A program made the translations under genes and the position numbers. Positions 7,025 through 14,915 of a stretch of 33,772 nt of DNA are shown in pieces (the stretch's first letter is position 1; every line of letters begins with the position of its first letter). The notes under the pieces were generated by a model. It saw nothing but the letters and a program-made list of their open reading frames with translations. It was not told where the DNA came from and made no database searches. The DNA is from Marinilactibacillus kalidii (GTDB taxonomy: Bacteria > Bacillota > Bacilli > Lactobacillales > Carnobacteriaceae_A), in contig NZ_JAGFVM010000035.1 of the NCBI RefSeq assembly GCF_017599325.1, positions 1-33,772 of the forward strand, given 5' to 3'.

Positions 7025-9034
7025 TTATTCTGCTACCAAGATGAGGACTTCCATTGGGTTGATCAACAGCTCCTGACCAACTTGAACACCTAAACTTTCC
7101 GTACCAGCACTGTGTCTATTGGCAATAATTGTCCATTCTTCCGGTAAAGGAAGAGACGAGTGAAGCTGAATCGTTTCAGAAGTCCAACTCGTATTCATGA
7201 TCACAGCCATTTGAGTCCATCTAGGATTTTCCTCTAGCGTATTCGGTATGGTATAAGCAATCAAATTTTCTCTTAAGTCTGTGAAATAGATTTTTTCAGC
7301 AGTTTTGTTGGTTTTATCTCGCAGTGGGGCATAGGCTTTTCTGATTTGAATCATGCCTTTATAATAATCAACGACATCTTTGTTTTGCTCCACTAGCGAC
7401 CAATCGATCTGGTTTGTTTCAATCGGAGAATTAAAACTATTTTCATCGCCGAATTTTGTTCGACCAAATTCCTCTCCAGCTTGCATGAAAATACCCCCTT
7501 GGGCTGTAAAGAGGAGTGCTGCATTCAATTTATTTAATTGAATGATTTCTTCGTGACGATCAAAGTTGTCATCCTCTCTTAACGTGCGAACAAGTTTATC
7601 GTATAAAGGAAGATTATCATGTGCCGAAGCATAATTGATGACTTGTGAGGGGTTTCTAGCCCAATCCTTTCCTTCAGGTAGAGAGAAATCTCCAACGACA
7701 GTCTGGGTATTGGCAAGTAAGCTGCCAATCAAATCACCATTCATATAAGCACTATCCTCAAAACCGTTTGCGCCTTGTAAAAAACCACCTTTATGCTCGT
7801 CAAAAACCGGACCTTTAATGGCATCACGAAACTCATCATTAAATATCGCTATACCATCAGCTAACTCTTGGATATGAAACTTATCCGCCGGCATGTTTGG
7901 CTCATAAATCGCTACGCTGCCTGCGTTCCAAGGCTCACCATAAAGTATGATGTCTGCCATTCCTGCATCATTGAAAGCTTGGCGAATGTAATTCATAGTA
8001 TGGACATCGTGCAGTCCCATCAAATCAAATCTAAAGCCGTCTAGGTGATATTCCTTAGCCCAGTAAATCAAGGAGTCGATCATATATTTCCGCATCATTT
8101 TTCTTTCGCTGGCAGTTTCATTACCACAGCCTGATCCATTGGTGATCATGCCGTGCTCATCTTGACGATAGTAATAATCAGGAACTGTTGATTGGAAACA
8201 AGACGCTTCATAGGTGAAGGTGTGATTATAAACAACATCTAATACGACACCAATATTTTCTTCGTGAAGACTTTGGACGAGTTGCTTGAATTCTTTGATC
8301 CTAGAAACAGGGTTACTGGGATCCATGGCATATTTGCCTTCGGGTACCATATAATTTTTGGGATCATATCCCCAGTTATATTGATCGCCTAACTCGTCGT
8401 TGTCGAAATCAAAAGCTGGAAGTAAATGGACAAAATTGATGCCTAATGATTTAAGGTAATTTACACCTGTAGGAATTTCAGAATCAGGTGAATCATTCAA
8501 ATAAGTATGGGTTTCAGTGAATGCCAAATACTTACCGCGATAATCTTCGGAAAATCCGCCAGTTTCACTACTAGAAAAATCTTCTACATGAACTTCCCAA
8601 ATCAGTGCCTCTGTTATGGCGGTTTGTCTAACCGATTCATCTGACTCCCAGCCAGTTGGGTTTGTGCTTGATAAATCAACAATAGCAGAACGGTGTCCGT
8701 TTAAACCGACTGCCTTACTATAGATATCTTGCGTTTCGGTGACATGATCTTCACCATGATGAAAAGTATAGGTATAAAATAGACCAGCAAGATCTTTATC
8801 TACAGTTACAGTCCAAATCTTTCCTGCCTCCGTTAGGGAAATTTGTTCAATCAGTGTGTCTTCGTCGTTAAGACCCGTGCGATATAGATTAAGTGTGACG
8901 GATTCGGCAAGGGGAGACCAAACGTTAAAGGTGGACTGAGTTGGTGAGTAGGTTAAGCCTAAGTCGTTGCCATCATAAGCTTGCTGTTCTAGGTAAGTGA
9001 TTTTTTGGTGAACCGTATCAAACTGTTTTTTCAT
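7025..9034 (-). CDS. pulA: Type I pullulanase (GH13)
   Basis: A 669-residue alpha-1,6-glucan debranching enzyme. An N-terminal beta-sandwich (about 20-115, FNVWSPLAESVTLNLY) is followed by the GH13 barrel. The type I pullulanase signature YNWGYDP is at 219-225, and the conserved regions are DVVYNH (266-271), DGFRFDLMG (332-340, nucleophile Asp337), YGEPWN (acid/base Glu367) and ASAHDN (Asp473). There is no signal peptide or wall anchor, so it is intracellular and likely trims branched maltodextrin or glycogen-derived oligosaccharides. It stands alone, without neighbouring glg or mal genes. CGGAGG precedes the ATG. An inverted repeat at 9063-9088 in its leader may be a regulator site. Confidence 0.95.
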   Translation of the reverse strand: MKKQFDTVHQKITYLEQQAYDGNDLGLTYSPTQSTFNVWSPLAESVTLNLYRTGLNDEDTLIEQISLTEAGKIWTVTVDKDLAGLFYTYTFHHGEDHVTETQDIYSKAVGLNGHRSAIVDLSSTNPTGWESDESVRQTAITEALIWEVHVEDFSSSETGGFSEDYRGKYLAFTETHTYLNDSPDSEIPTGVNYLKSLGINFVHLLPAFDFDNDELGDQYNWGYDPKNYMVPEGKYAMDPSNPVSRIKEFKQLVQSLHEENIGVVLDVVYNHTFTYEASCFQSTVPDYYYRQDEHGMITNGSGCGNETASERKMMRKYMIDSLIYWAKEYHLDGFRFDLMGLHDVHTMNYIRQAFNDAGMADIILYGEPWNAGSVAIYEPNMPADKFHIQELADGIAIFNDEFRDAIKGPVFDEHKGGFLQGANGFEDSAYMNGDLIGSLLANTQTVVGDFSLPEGKDWARNPSQVINYASAHDNLPLYDKLVRTLREDDNFDRHEEIIQLNKLNAALLFTAQGGIFMQAGEEFGRTKFGDENSFNSPIETNQIDWSLVEQNKDVVDYYKGMIQIRKAYAPLRDKTNKTAEKIYFTDLRENLIAYTIPNTLEENPRWTQMAVIMNTSWTSETIQLHSSLPLPEEWTIIANRHSAGTESLGVQVGQELLINPMEVLILVAE

Positions 9035-9062
9035 AGTGATTCCTCCGACTAATTAAATTGGT

Positions 9063-9088
9063 CGTTATCTACTTACTTGTTGATAACG
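9063..9088 (-). promoter_or_regulatory. CGTTATC/GATAACG inverted repeat upstream of pullulanase
   Basis: Perfect 7-bp arms (9063-9069 and 9082-9088) with a 12-base spacer, 29-54 bases upstream of the pulA ATG. The symmetry and position suit a repressor operator or a leader hairpin. No clear -35/-10 pair fixes the start site, so the role is open. Confidence 0.4.
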
Positions 9089-9221
9089 ATTCTTTGCACA
9101 CTAAAATAAAGTACATAGGGTGTGCCTCAATATAACTATAGCAATCTTAAAAAGGAAAAGCTTGTGAAACCATTCCTTCGTAATAGATATAATGAGTTTA
9201 AAAAAGGTGAAAAAGGAAAAG

Positions 9222-9253
9222 AAAAAAAGCGATTGATCACTGATCAATCGCTT
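9222..9253 (-). terminator. Terminator of the mntR-type gene
   Basis: AAGCGATTGATC and GATCAATCGCTT form a perfect 12-bp stem with a 3-base loop, followed on the minus strand by a long T-run. It lies 10 bases past the regulator's stop codon. Confidence 0.9.
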
Positions 9254-9262
9254 AATGAAGCA

Positions 9263-9922
9263 TTATGGTTCGATAAGTTCTTTGACAAATATCTTGAAGG
9301 CGGCTTTATGGCTAATGATTGTTTCAATGCCATCAACTGTTTGAAGCGTCAAAGGACCCTCGTAAGGTTCAATATCTTTTAAAACATATTCGTTACCTAA
9401 TTGCACTTTTTTATGAAGCAAATATTCTAAAAATTCTTGCTGATCATTGACTTCTTTAATAATGAAATGAGTACCGATACGAAGTTCAACTAAAGGGATA
9501 TGATTCATTTTTTCAATAGTACCATCTTTATTAGGAATGACACCGCCATGTGGATCAAATTGCGGCTGATCTAGAAAAAGATCTAACCGTTCAATTAATG
9601 CATCCGAAGAGACATGCTCTAGTAAATCTGCATCTGCATGGACTTCGTTCCAATCATAGCCCAACTTTTCAGATAAAAAGACTTCCCAGAGTCTGTGTTT
9701 TCGAATCAATTTATTTGCGATTTTCAAGCCTGTATCGGTTAAGCGAACGCCTTGATAAGGGGTATGGGTCAATAAGCCTTCTTTCAATAAACGACCGTTC
9801 ATTTCAGTTACTGAGGCTGCAGAAACCGATAGCGCTTGAACAAGACTTTTATTTGTAACGACATCACGTTCCCCACCTAGTTCATAGATAGCTTTGATGT
9901 AATCTTCTTTATTTGGTGTCAT
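9263..9922 (-). CDS. mntR: DtxR/MntR-family metal-dependent repressor (SloR/ScaR type)
   Basis: A 219-residue metalloregulator. The winged helix-turn-helix is at about 1-72 (NKSLVQALSVSAASVTEMNGRLLKEGLL), the dimerisation helices at about 73-140 (IRKHRLWEVFLSEKLGYDWNEVHADADLLEHVSSD), and an FeoA/SH3-like C-terminal domain at about 145-219. The length with the third domain matches streptococcal SloR/ScaR, not the shorter B. subtilis MntR. Asp7 is kept in DYIKAIY, but the position of the MntR ligand Glu11 is Lys10, as expected of the SloR branch. It is divergent from an ABC metal importer with a DtxR-like box over its promoter, so it very probably represses that operon when Mn(II), or less likely Fe/Zn, is plentiful. 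Confidence 0.88.
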   Translation of the reverse strand: MTPNKEDYIKAIYELGGERDVVTNKSLVQALSVSAASVTEMNGRLLKEGLLTHTPYQGVRLTDTGLKIANKLIRKHRLWEVFLSEKLGYDWNEVHADADLLEHVSSDALIERLDLFLDQPQFDPHGGVIPNKDGTIEKMNHIPLVELRIGTHFIIKEVNDQQEFLEYLLHKKVQLGNEYVLKDIEPYEGPLTLQTVDGIETIISHKAAFKIFVKELIEP

Positions 9923-10063
9923 GGATGTTACTCCTTATACTAACTTTATTTAACGCGAGTGATCACTTTTTAGAGAGTGATCTATTTATCGATGGGTCTT
10001 CCGCTAATCAATGGCTTTCATTTTAAACTGACAAGCGAACAGTTTACATTCGGTTATAGGGTT

Positions 10064-10093
10064 ATTATAACGCATGAATCAATTGACAGCCAA
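10064..10093 (-). promoter_or_regulatory. Possible mntR promoter
   Basis: On the minus strand TTGGCT (10093-10088), 18 bases and TATAAT (10069-10064), giving a leader of about 135 bases. The -10 is good and the -35 is poor. Confidence 0.4.
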
Positions 10094-10152
10094 ACCAATT
10101 TCTAAAATCTTTTGAGAATTCTCATTTGGGTAAGTTTAAAAAAAGTACCTAG

Positions 10153-10181
10153 TTGACTGTAAAAGATTTTTAGGTTATGCT
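10153..10181 (+). promoter_or_regulatory. Promoter of the mntABCD operon
   Basis: TTGACT (10153-10158), exactly 17 bases and TATGCT (10176-10181), about 45 bases upstream of the first gene. Confidence 0.75.
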
Positions 10182-10188
10182 AAAAAAT
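10170..10188 (+). promoter_or_regulatory. DtxR/MntR-type operator over the -10 box
   Basis: TTAGGTTATGCTAAAAAAT matches 14 of 19 positions of the classical DtxR/IdeR box TTAGGTTAGGCTAACCTAA, and 13 of its first 14. It also contains the symmetric arms TTTTTAG/CTAAAAA (10167-10173, 10180-10186). It covers the -10 box, where a bound repressor would block RNA polymerase. The adjacent DtxR-family regulator is the obvious candidate to bind it. Confidence 0.65.
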
Positions 10189-10225
10189 ATAAGATAAGTA
10201 TAGTTCAAATAAAGAAAGAGTGCAA

Positions 10226-11185
10226 ATGATGAAGAGAAAATGGATAGGGTTTACAATACTGATGAGTATTTTGATGCTCGCCGCGTGTTCAAATGAAACG
10301 GCGACAACCCCAGAAGGTGATGAACCAATAAATGTCGTTGCTACGACGACCATGATTGCAGATCTCGTTGAAAATATTGGTGGAGAGTATGTAGCGGTAA
10401 CAGGACTAATGGGTCCCGGAATTGATCCACATACCTACCAACCATCTGCTTCTGATGTATATACAATGGACGAAGCAGATATGATTGTTTATAACGGTTT
10501 ACATCTTGAATCGCAATTTATAGAAATGTTCGAACAATTTGAATCTAGGGGTGTGCCAACCACTGTTATTGCAGATGGTATGCCAAGTAGTGCTTATAAG
10601 ACAGTAGGTGGGGAAGGTAGTACAGAGTATGATCCGCATATCTGGTTTAGCGTCAATAATTGGATCAATGCCTCCGAATATGTAGCTGAACAGCTTGCAG
10701 AGTATGATCCGGAACATGCTGATGATTATGAAGCGAATGCACAAGCATATATAGAAGAATTATCGGCGCTAGCTGACTACATTGAAACGCGCATAGAAGA
10801 AGTTCCAGAATCCTCTCGTTATTTAGTAACTGCACATGATGCATTTCAGTATTTCGGAGAAGAATTCAACTTTGAAGTGGTCGGTTTGCAAGGTGTGAAT
10901 ACACAGACCGAAGCTGGAACTGGTGATATTAGTGGACTAGCAGACTTCATAGCGAATCAGAAAATCAGCGCAGTCTTTGTCGAAAGTTCTGTTTCTTCTA
11001 GAAATATAGAGGCACTGATCGAAGCGGTGAACAGTCGTGGACAGGAACTCAGCAATGCTGGAGAGCTTTATTCCGATGCGCTTGGAGATGAAGCACACGA
11101 TACCGAGACTTATATTAAAATGTACCGATCAAATATCGATACGATCGTAGATGCTCTAAACGGTTCACAAGATAACAAACATTAA
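10226..11185 (+). CDS. mntA: Metal-binding lipoprotein of a Mn/Zn ABC importer (TroA-like)
   Basis: A 319-residue cluster A-I solute-binding protein. The N-terminus is a lipoprotein signal with lipobox LAAC (Cys21), so the protein is anchored outside the membrane. The metal ligands can be read as His69 (GIDPHTYQ), His138 (DPHIWF), His204 (TAHDAFQYF) and Asp284 (LYSDALG). This His3Asp set is that of TroA-like proteins, whereas PsaA-like proteins have Glu at the third place. It captures Mn(II) or Zn(II) for the ABC transporter encoded by the next three genes. I use the ATG at 10226; a GTG two codons upstream overlaps the AAAGAG ribosome site. Manganese is inferred mainly from the neighbouring MntR-type repressor. 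Confidence 0.88.
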   Translation: MMKRKWIGFTILMSILMLAACSNETATTPEGDEPINVVATTTMIADLVENIGGEYVAVTGLMGPGIDPHTYQPSASDVYTMDEADMIVYNGLHLESQFIEMFEQFESRGVPTTVIADGMPSSAYKTVGGEGSTEYDPHIWFSVNNWINASEYVAEQLAEYDPEHADDYEANAQAYIEELSALADYIETRIEEVPESSRYLVTAHDAFQYFGEEFNFEVVGLQGVNTQTEAGTGDISGLADFIANQKISAVFVESSVSSRNIEALIEAVNSRGQELSNAGELYSDALGDEAHDTETYIKMYRSNIDTIVDALNGSQDNKH

Positions 11186-11207
11186 AAGGACGAAAGAAGG
11201 ATATAAA

Positions 11208-11963
11208 ATGCCACAACAGACGGCAATTGAAATCGATCAGCTAACGGTCGCATATGATGCAAAACCTGTATTATGGAACACATCACTGTCGTTCAGGGCA
11301 GGTAAACTAACAGCAATCGTCGGCCCTAATGGTGCTGGTAAATCAACACTAATCAAAACGATGCTGGATTTCATCAAACCGGTTACGGGAGAAATCCAAT
11401 ATACGGTCAGAGGACAAAGCGCTACTTATAAAGAAGTGAAAAATCATATCGCTTATGTTCCTCAAAATAGTTCAGTGGACTGGGACTTTCCGGCTACAGT
11501 CTTGGATGTCGTATTGATGGGAAGATATGGCAAACTGGGATGGTTTAAGCGTACCGGTAAAAAAGATAGAGCTATAGCGAAAGATATGTTGAATAAAGTC
11601 GGTATGCCTTCCTTTGCAAATCGTCAAATCAGCCAACTTTCTGGTGGACAGCGTCAACGTGTCTTTCTAGCACGTGCACTTGCACAAGAAGCAGATATCT
11701 ATATGCTAGACGAACCGCTAGCAGGTGTTGATATCAAAACAGAAGGTATCATTATGGATCTGCTGAGAGAACTGACGAGACAAAATAAAACAGTTATCGT
11801 TGTGCACCATGATTTACAGACAGTGGAAGAGTATTTTGATGATGTTGTCTTTATTAATCAAGAAGCCTTGAGTAGTGGACCGATAGCACAAGTCTTTACG
11901 AAAGAAAATATTGATGAAACGTATAGACAAGACCGGAACTTGGGAGAAGGAGAGGACGCATAA
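11208..11963 (+). CDS. mntB: Mn/Zn ABC importer ATPase
   Basis: A 251-residue ABC ATPase with Walker A GPNGAGKST (39-47), a Q-loop at YVPQNSSVDWDFP, signature LSGGQ (144-148), Walker B YMLDEP (165-170, Asp168/Glu169) and switch His200. The Q-loop region is typical of the metal-chelate/Mn-Zn class. It powers uptake through the two following permeases. It starts 22 bases after mntA, and its stop codon overlaps the next start by one base (TAATG), indicating translational coupling. Confidence 0.93.
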   Translation: MPQQTAIEIDQLTVAYDAKPVLWNTSLSFRAGKLTAIVGPNGAGKSTLIKTMLDFIKPVTGEIQYTVRGQSATYKEVKNHIAYVPQNSSVDWDFPATVLDVVLMGRYGKLGWFKRTGKKDRAIAKDMLNKVGMPSFANRQISQLSGGQRQRVFLARALAQEADIYMLDEPLAGVDIKTEGIIMDLLRELTRQNKTVIVVHHDLQTVEEYFDDVVFINQEALSSGPIAQVFTKENIDETYRQDRNLGEGEDA

Positions 11964-12892
11964 TGTGGAATCAAATTCTGACATTGTTCAGTGACTACAC
12001 CTTTCAAATCGTTGCACTGGGAACCGGATTTTTAGGATTGTTGAGTGGGGTTATCGGGACTTTTGCAACGCTCAAGAAAGAAAGTCTTTTGGGGGATGCT
12101 TTGAGTCACTCTGCTTTGCCGGGTATCGGCATTGGCTTTCTACTTGTTCAAAGTAAAGAATTAATCGTGCTGCTCGCGGGGGCAGCCATATCAGGATTGA
12201 TTGCGACCGGTCTGATCCATCTGATGAGTAGAAAGACATCAATCAAATTTGATAATGCTTTATCACTGATTTTATCTAGTTTCTTTGGATTGGGGCTCGT
12301 GATCATGACGCATATCCAAGGTAGCTCAAATGCGCAACAAGCAGGTCTGGATAGTTTTATTTTTGGGCAAGCGAGTGCTATGCTGATTCGTGATGTGCGG
12401 TTAATTGCAATCGTAGCGGTCATTATCTTGTTGCTTGTTTGTCTATTCTGGAAAGAATTTAAGTTATTTACGTTTGATCCAGATTTTGGTAGAACATTGG
12501 GTTTTTCTGAGAGAGTAGTGGCGTTGACCATGTCTACGATGATCGTATTAACGATTATTTTGGGACTGGAATCGGTTGGGGTTATTTTAGTGAGTGCGTT
12601 ACTGATTGGTCCAGCAGTTGCGGCTAGGCAGTGGTCAAACCGTTTAAGTGTTGTCGTGATCATGGCGGGTGTGATTGGATTCATCTCGGGTATCTCTGGT
12701 ACGCTAATCAGTTCTATTGGTACAAGAATTCCGACAGGTCCTTCGATTGTTGTCGTGTTGAGTGGATTTGTTTTGATCAGTTTATTCTTTTCTCCTAAAA
12801 GAGGGATTATTGCGAAACAATCAGCCTACCGGAAACAGAAAAAAAGTATCGAACAACAGCTTCAAGTTTTGAAAGAAGGTCAGGGTAAATGA
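11963..12892 (+). CDS. mntC: Mn/Zn ABC importer permease 1
   Basis: A 309-residue ABC-3 family membrane protein with about eight to nine hydrophobic spans. It has the family's early motif GTFATLKKESLLGDALSHSALPGI, in two parts, and LLVSALLIGPAVAARQW-like sequence near the sixth span (VILVSALLIGPAVAARQW). The basic C-terminal tail after LFFSPKRGI is cytoplasmic. It forms the channel together with the next permease. Having two different permease genes resembles B. subtilis mntABCD and treponemal troABCD, as opposed to the three-gene psa/sca type. It overlaps mntB by one base and mntD by four. Confidence 0.88.
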   Translation: MWNQILTLFSDYTFQIVALGTGFLGLLSGVIGTFATLKKESLLGDALSHSALPGIGIGFLLVQSKELIVLLAGAAISGLIATGLIHLMSRKTSIKFDNALSLILSSFFGLGLVIMTHIQGSSNAQQAGLDSFIFGQASAMLIRDVRLIAIVAVIILLLVCLFWKEFKLFTFDPDFGRTLGFSERVVALTMSTMIVLTIILGLESVGVILVSALLIGPAVAARQWSNRLSVVVIMAGVIGFISGISGTLISSIGTRIPTGPSIVVVLSGFVLISLFFSPKRGIIAKQSAYRKQKKSIEQQLQVLKEGQGK

Positions 12893-13797
12893 GTATTATA
12901 ACGGAGATTACATTGATAGCGGTCGTCGTTTCGATTGCTTGTGCATTGCCCGGCGTTTTTTTAGTATTAAGGGGAACAACAATGGTATCTGATGCCATAA
13001 CGCATACAGTATTACTGGGCATTGTGATTGCTTTTTTCGTGACACGAGACTTGAATTCTCCTTTGCTTCTAGTCGGTGCTACGCTGACGGGTGTGTTTAC
13101 GGTCTGGGCAATCGAGGCTTTGCAGCGCACCAAATTACTTGGTGATGATGCGGCGATCGGTGTCGTCTTTCCTTTGTTTTTTAGTGTTGCAATTATTTTG
13201 ATCACACGCTATACAGGAGATATCCATTTAGATCAGGATACCGTTTTGATGGGGGAATTAGCTTTTGCCCCGTTTAGAAGATTGACGATTTTTGGTGTAG
13301 ATGTTGGTGCCCGAGCGTTTGTGACAATGCTGGTGATACTCTTTATCAACGCTGGATTTATTGGACTATTTTATAAAGAATTAAAAGTAACCACATTCGA
13401 TGCAGCTTTTGCGGCAGCTATTGGATTTTCACCGGCACTGATCTATTATGGACTGATGACCTTGGTTTCGTTAACGGCAGTCGGTGCCTACGACTCGGTT
13501 GGTTCCATCCTAGTTGTCGGGTTTATGGTTGGTCCAGGACTGACAGCTTATCTGTTGACACATGAGTTAAAGAAAATGATTGGACTTGCTGTGCTATTTG
13601 CCAGTATCAATAGTATTATCGGTGTCAGACTAGCTTTTGCCTTAGACAGTTCAATTGCAGGCATGATTGCTGTAGTCACAGGTACCGTCTGTCTGATTGC
13701 TTTCCTCTTTTCACCCAAAAAAGGATTGATCAAAAATACATTGACTAGAAGAAGAGAACGAGAAGCCTTCGATCGTAAAATCAATGAAATAAACTAA
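12889..13797 (+). CDS. mntD: Mn/Zn ABC importer permease 2
   Basis: A 302-residue ABC-3 family permease with the same plan as its upstream neighbour. It has an early GVFLVLRGTTMVSDAITHTV motif, the GDDAAIGVVFPLFFS segment, the late VGSILVVGFMVGPGLTAYLL motif and a basic tail after LFSPKKGL. It is the last gene of the operon: its ATG overlaps the mntC stop (ATGA), and a strong terminator follows the stop directly. A heterodimer with mntC is the likely channel. Confidence 0.88.
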   Translation: MSIITEITLIAVVVSIACALPGVFLVLRGTTMVSDAITHTVLLGIVIAFFVTRDLNSPLLLVGATLTGVFTVWAIEALQRTKLLGDDAAIGVVFPLFFSVAIILITRYTGDIHLDQDTVLMGELAFAPFRRLTIFGVDVGARAFVTMLVILFINAGFIGLFYKELKVTTFDAAFAAAIGFSPALIYYGLMTLVSLTAVGAYDSVGSILVVGFMVGPGLTAYLLTHELKKMIGLAVLFASINSIIGVRLAFALDSSIAGMIAVVTGTVCLIAFLFSPKKGLIKNTLTRRREREAFDRKINEIN

Positions 13798-13850
13798 AAA
13801 AAGTAAGCGGTAGGCATCAAGTATCATCACTTGATGTCTACCGCTTTTTA
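13795..13850. terminator. Bidirectional terminator, mntD / lacI-type gene
   Basis: AGCGGTAGGCATCAAGT and ACTTGATGTCTACCGCT form a 17-bp stem with one G-T pair and a 6-base loop. An A-run on the left and TTTTTATT on the right allow termination of both convergent genes. Confidence 0.9.
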
Positions 13851-13857
13851 TTCACGC

Positions 13858-14826
13858 TCAAGTCGTTTGACGTTCAATCAATTTAAACGATAACGGATAA
13901 AGTGGAGCCGTTTCATCATTAAGTTGATTCAACAGTAATCGGCAAGCATTTTTTCCTTGTTCGTCAATGGCGTAATCGATTGTTGTGATATTCATCAATG
14001 AGCTGATTTCTAAATTATCGAATCCAACGACAGCAACGTCTTTTGGTATTTCATATCCAAGCGTCTTTAACTTTGAGACCATGACAGCAGCAATTGTATC
14101 TGAATGTGCCACGATCGCGTCTGGTTTATCAGTTGTCTCATGGAACCAGTTGACGACCTTTTCTGCATCCTCAGTACGTAAAATACCAATAAAGGGTTTG
14201 GCAGGGTGCGGTGATAATTGATGTTTTTGACAGAAGTCTTCATACGCTTGAATGCGTCTTTTAGTATTTAAGCCATAAGAAGTGCTATAGACGTTTAATA
14301 TATTTCGGTAACCTTTATCCCAGAGGTAATTGAGTGTCTTCATATAGCCATTGTAATGATCGATAAAAACTGAATGAATCGTTTCGGATTCAATATTATG
14401 CAACGTAACAACGGGACCGTAATGGGCATATTCTTCAAGAATGTCCCACTCATTCGCGCGATAGATGAGTAAAATACCATCAAGTTGTTTGGATTTTAAC
14501 ATATCAAAAGCTTCTAATTCTCTTTTGCGGTCTTGATTCGTGATAAAGAGGGTAGATGTATAACCAGACTCGTGTGCTAATTCAATAAAAGGATTGATTC
14601 TTGCAATAGCCGTATCATTGAATTGAGTGCTAATAATACCCAGATTTTTAGTCGCCCCTTTTCTTAAATATTGTGCATTACGATTAGGGGTGTATTTCAA
14701 CGCTTTTACAGCTTGCTCCACTTTATTTCTTGTTTCTTCACTGACATACCCGCTAGCATTCATTACACGAGAAACCGTAGCAGAAGATACGTCGGCAAGT
14801 TTAGCAATATCTTTAATCGTCGTCAA
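13858..14826 (-). CDS. LacI-family transcriptional regulator, orphan
   Basis: A 322-residue repressor. The N-terminal helix-turn-helix and hinge are canonical: TIKDIAKLADVSSATVSRVM at residues 3-22, then YTPNRNAQYLRKG. The rest is a periplasmic-binding-like sugar sensor, with FIDHYNGYMKTLNYL in the middle and AVVGFDNLEISSLM near the end. The start is a TTG at 14826, with AGGAGG 8 bases upstream; a TATACT upstream could be its -10. It should bind DNA as a dimer and respond to a sugar or related ligand. It has no sugar genes beside it: the neighbours are the metal importer and ppk, so its target lies elsewhere. A global or remote sugar regulon is possible. Confidence 0.88.
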   Translation of the reverse strand: MTTIKDIAKLADVSSATVSRVMNASGYVSEETRNKVEQAVKALKYTPNRNAQYLRKGATKNLGIISTQFNDTAIARINPFIELAHESGYTSTLFITNQDRKRELEAFDMLKSKQLDGILLIYRANEWDILEEYAHYGPVVTLHNIESETIHSVFIDHYNGYMKTLNYLWDKGYRNILNVYSTSYGLNTKRRIQAYEDFCQKHQLSPHPAKPFIGILRTEDAEKVVNWFHETTDKPDAIVAHSDTIAAVMVSKLKTLGYEIPKDVAVVGFDNLEISSLMNITTIDYAIDEQGKNACRLLLNQLNDETAPLYPLSFKLIERQTT

Positions 14827-14915
14827 TCTGATTCCTCCTTCAGCACTACTAGTATAGCAGATTTTCTGAAGCAGTAGTAAGTGACCATAAAGAAGTTGGA
14901 TAGATAAATAGTCGA

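Larger units (their letters stand above)
9923..10225. other. Divergent mntR/mntA intergenic region
   Basis: About 300 bases without a gene. Besides the promoter and operator listed separately, it holds a GATCACT/AGTGATC hairpin (9961-9982) in the presumed mntR leader and a GTTATA...TATAAC symmetry at 10053-10070 around the likely mntR -10. I saw no coding potential and no riboswitch fold such as yybP-ykoY. Confidence 0.6.

Noticed and set aside
6806-7093. Proline-rich open frame on the plus strand
   Set aside because: It is the complement of the glycine codons of the Gly-rich protein gene (GGN read as CCN), a known artefact.
9122-9382. Open frame of 86 codons on the plus strand
   Set aside because: It has no ribosome site, runs through the regulator's terminator hairpin and overlaps the 3' end of mntR; composition is that of AT-rich intergenic DNA.
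9923-10225. Manganese riboswitch (yybP-ykoY type) before the importer operon
   Set aside because: The leader from the likely start to the ATG is only about 40 bases and shows no suitable fold; control by the DtxR-like box explains the region.
12148-12684. 178-codon minus-strand frame inside mntC
   Set aside because: It lies wholly within a clear permease gene, lacks a ribosome site and has no family resemblance.
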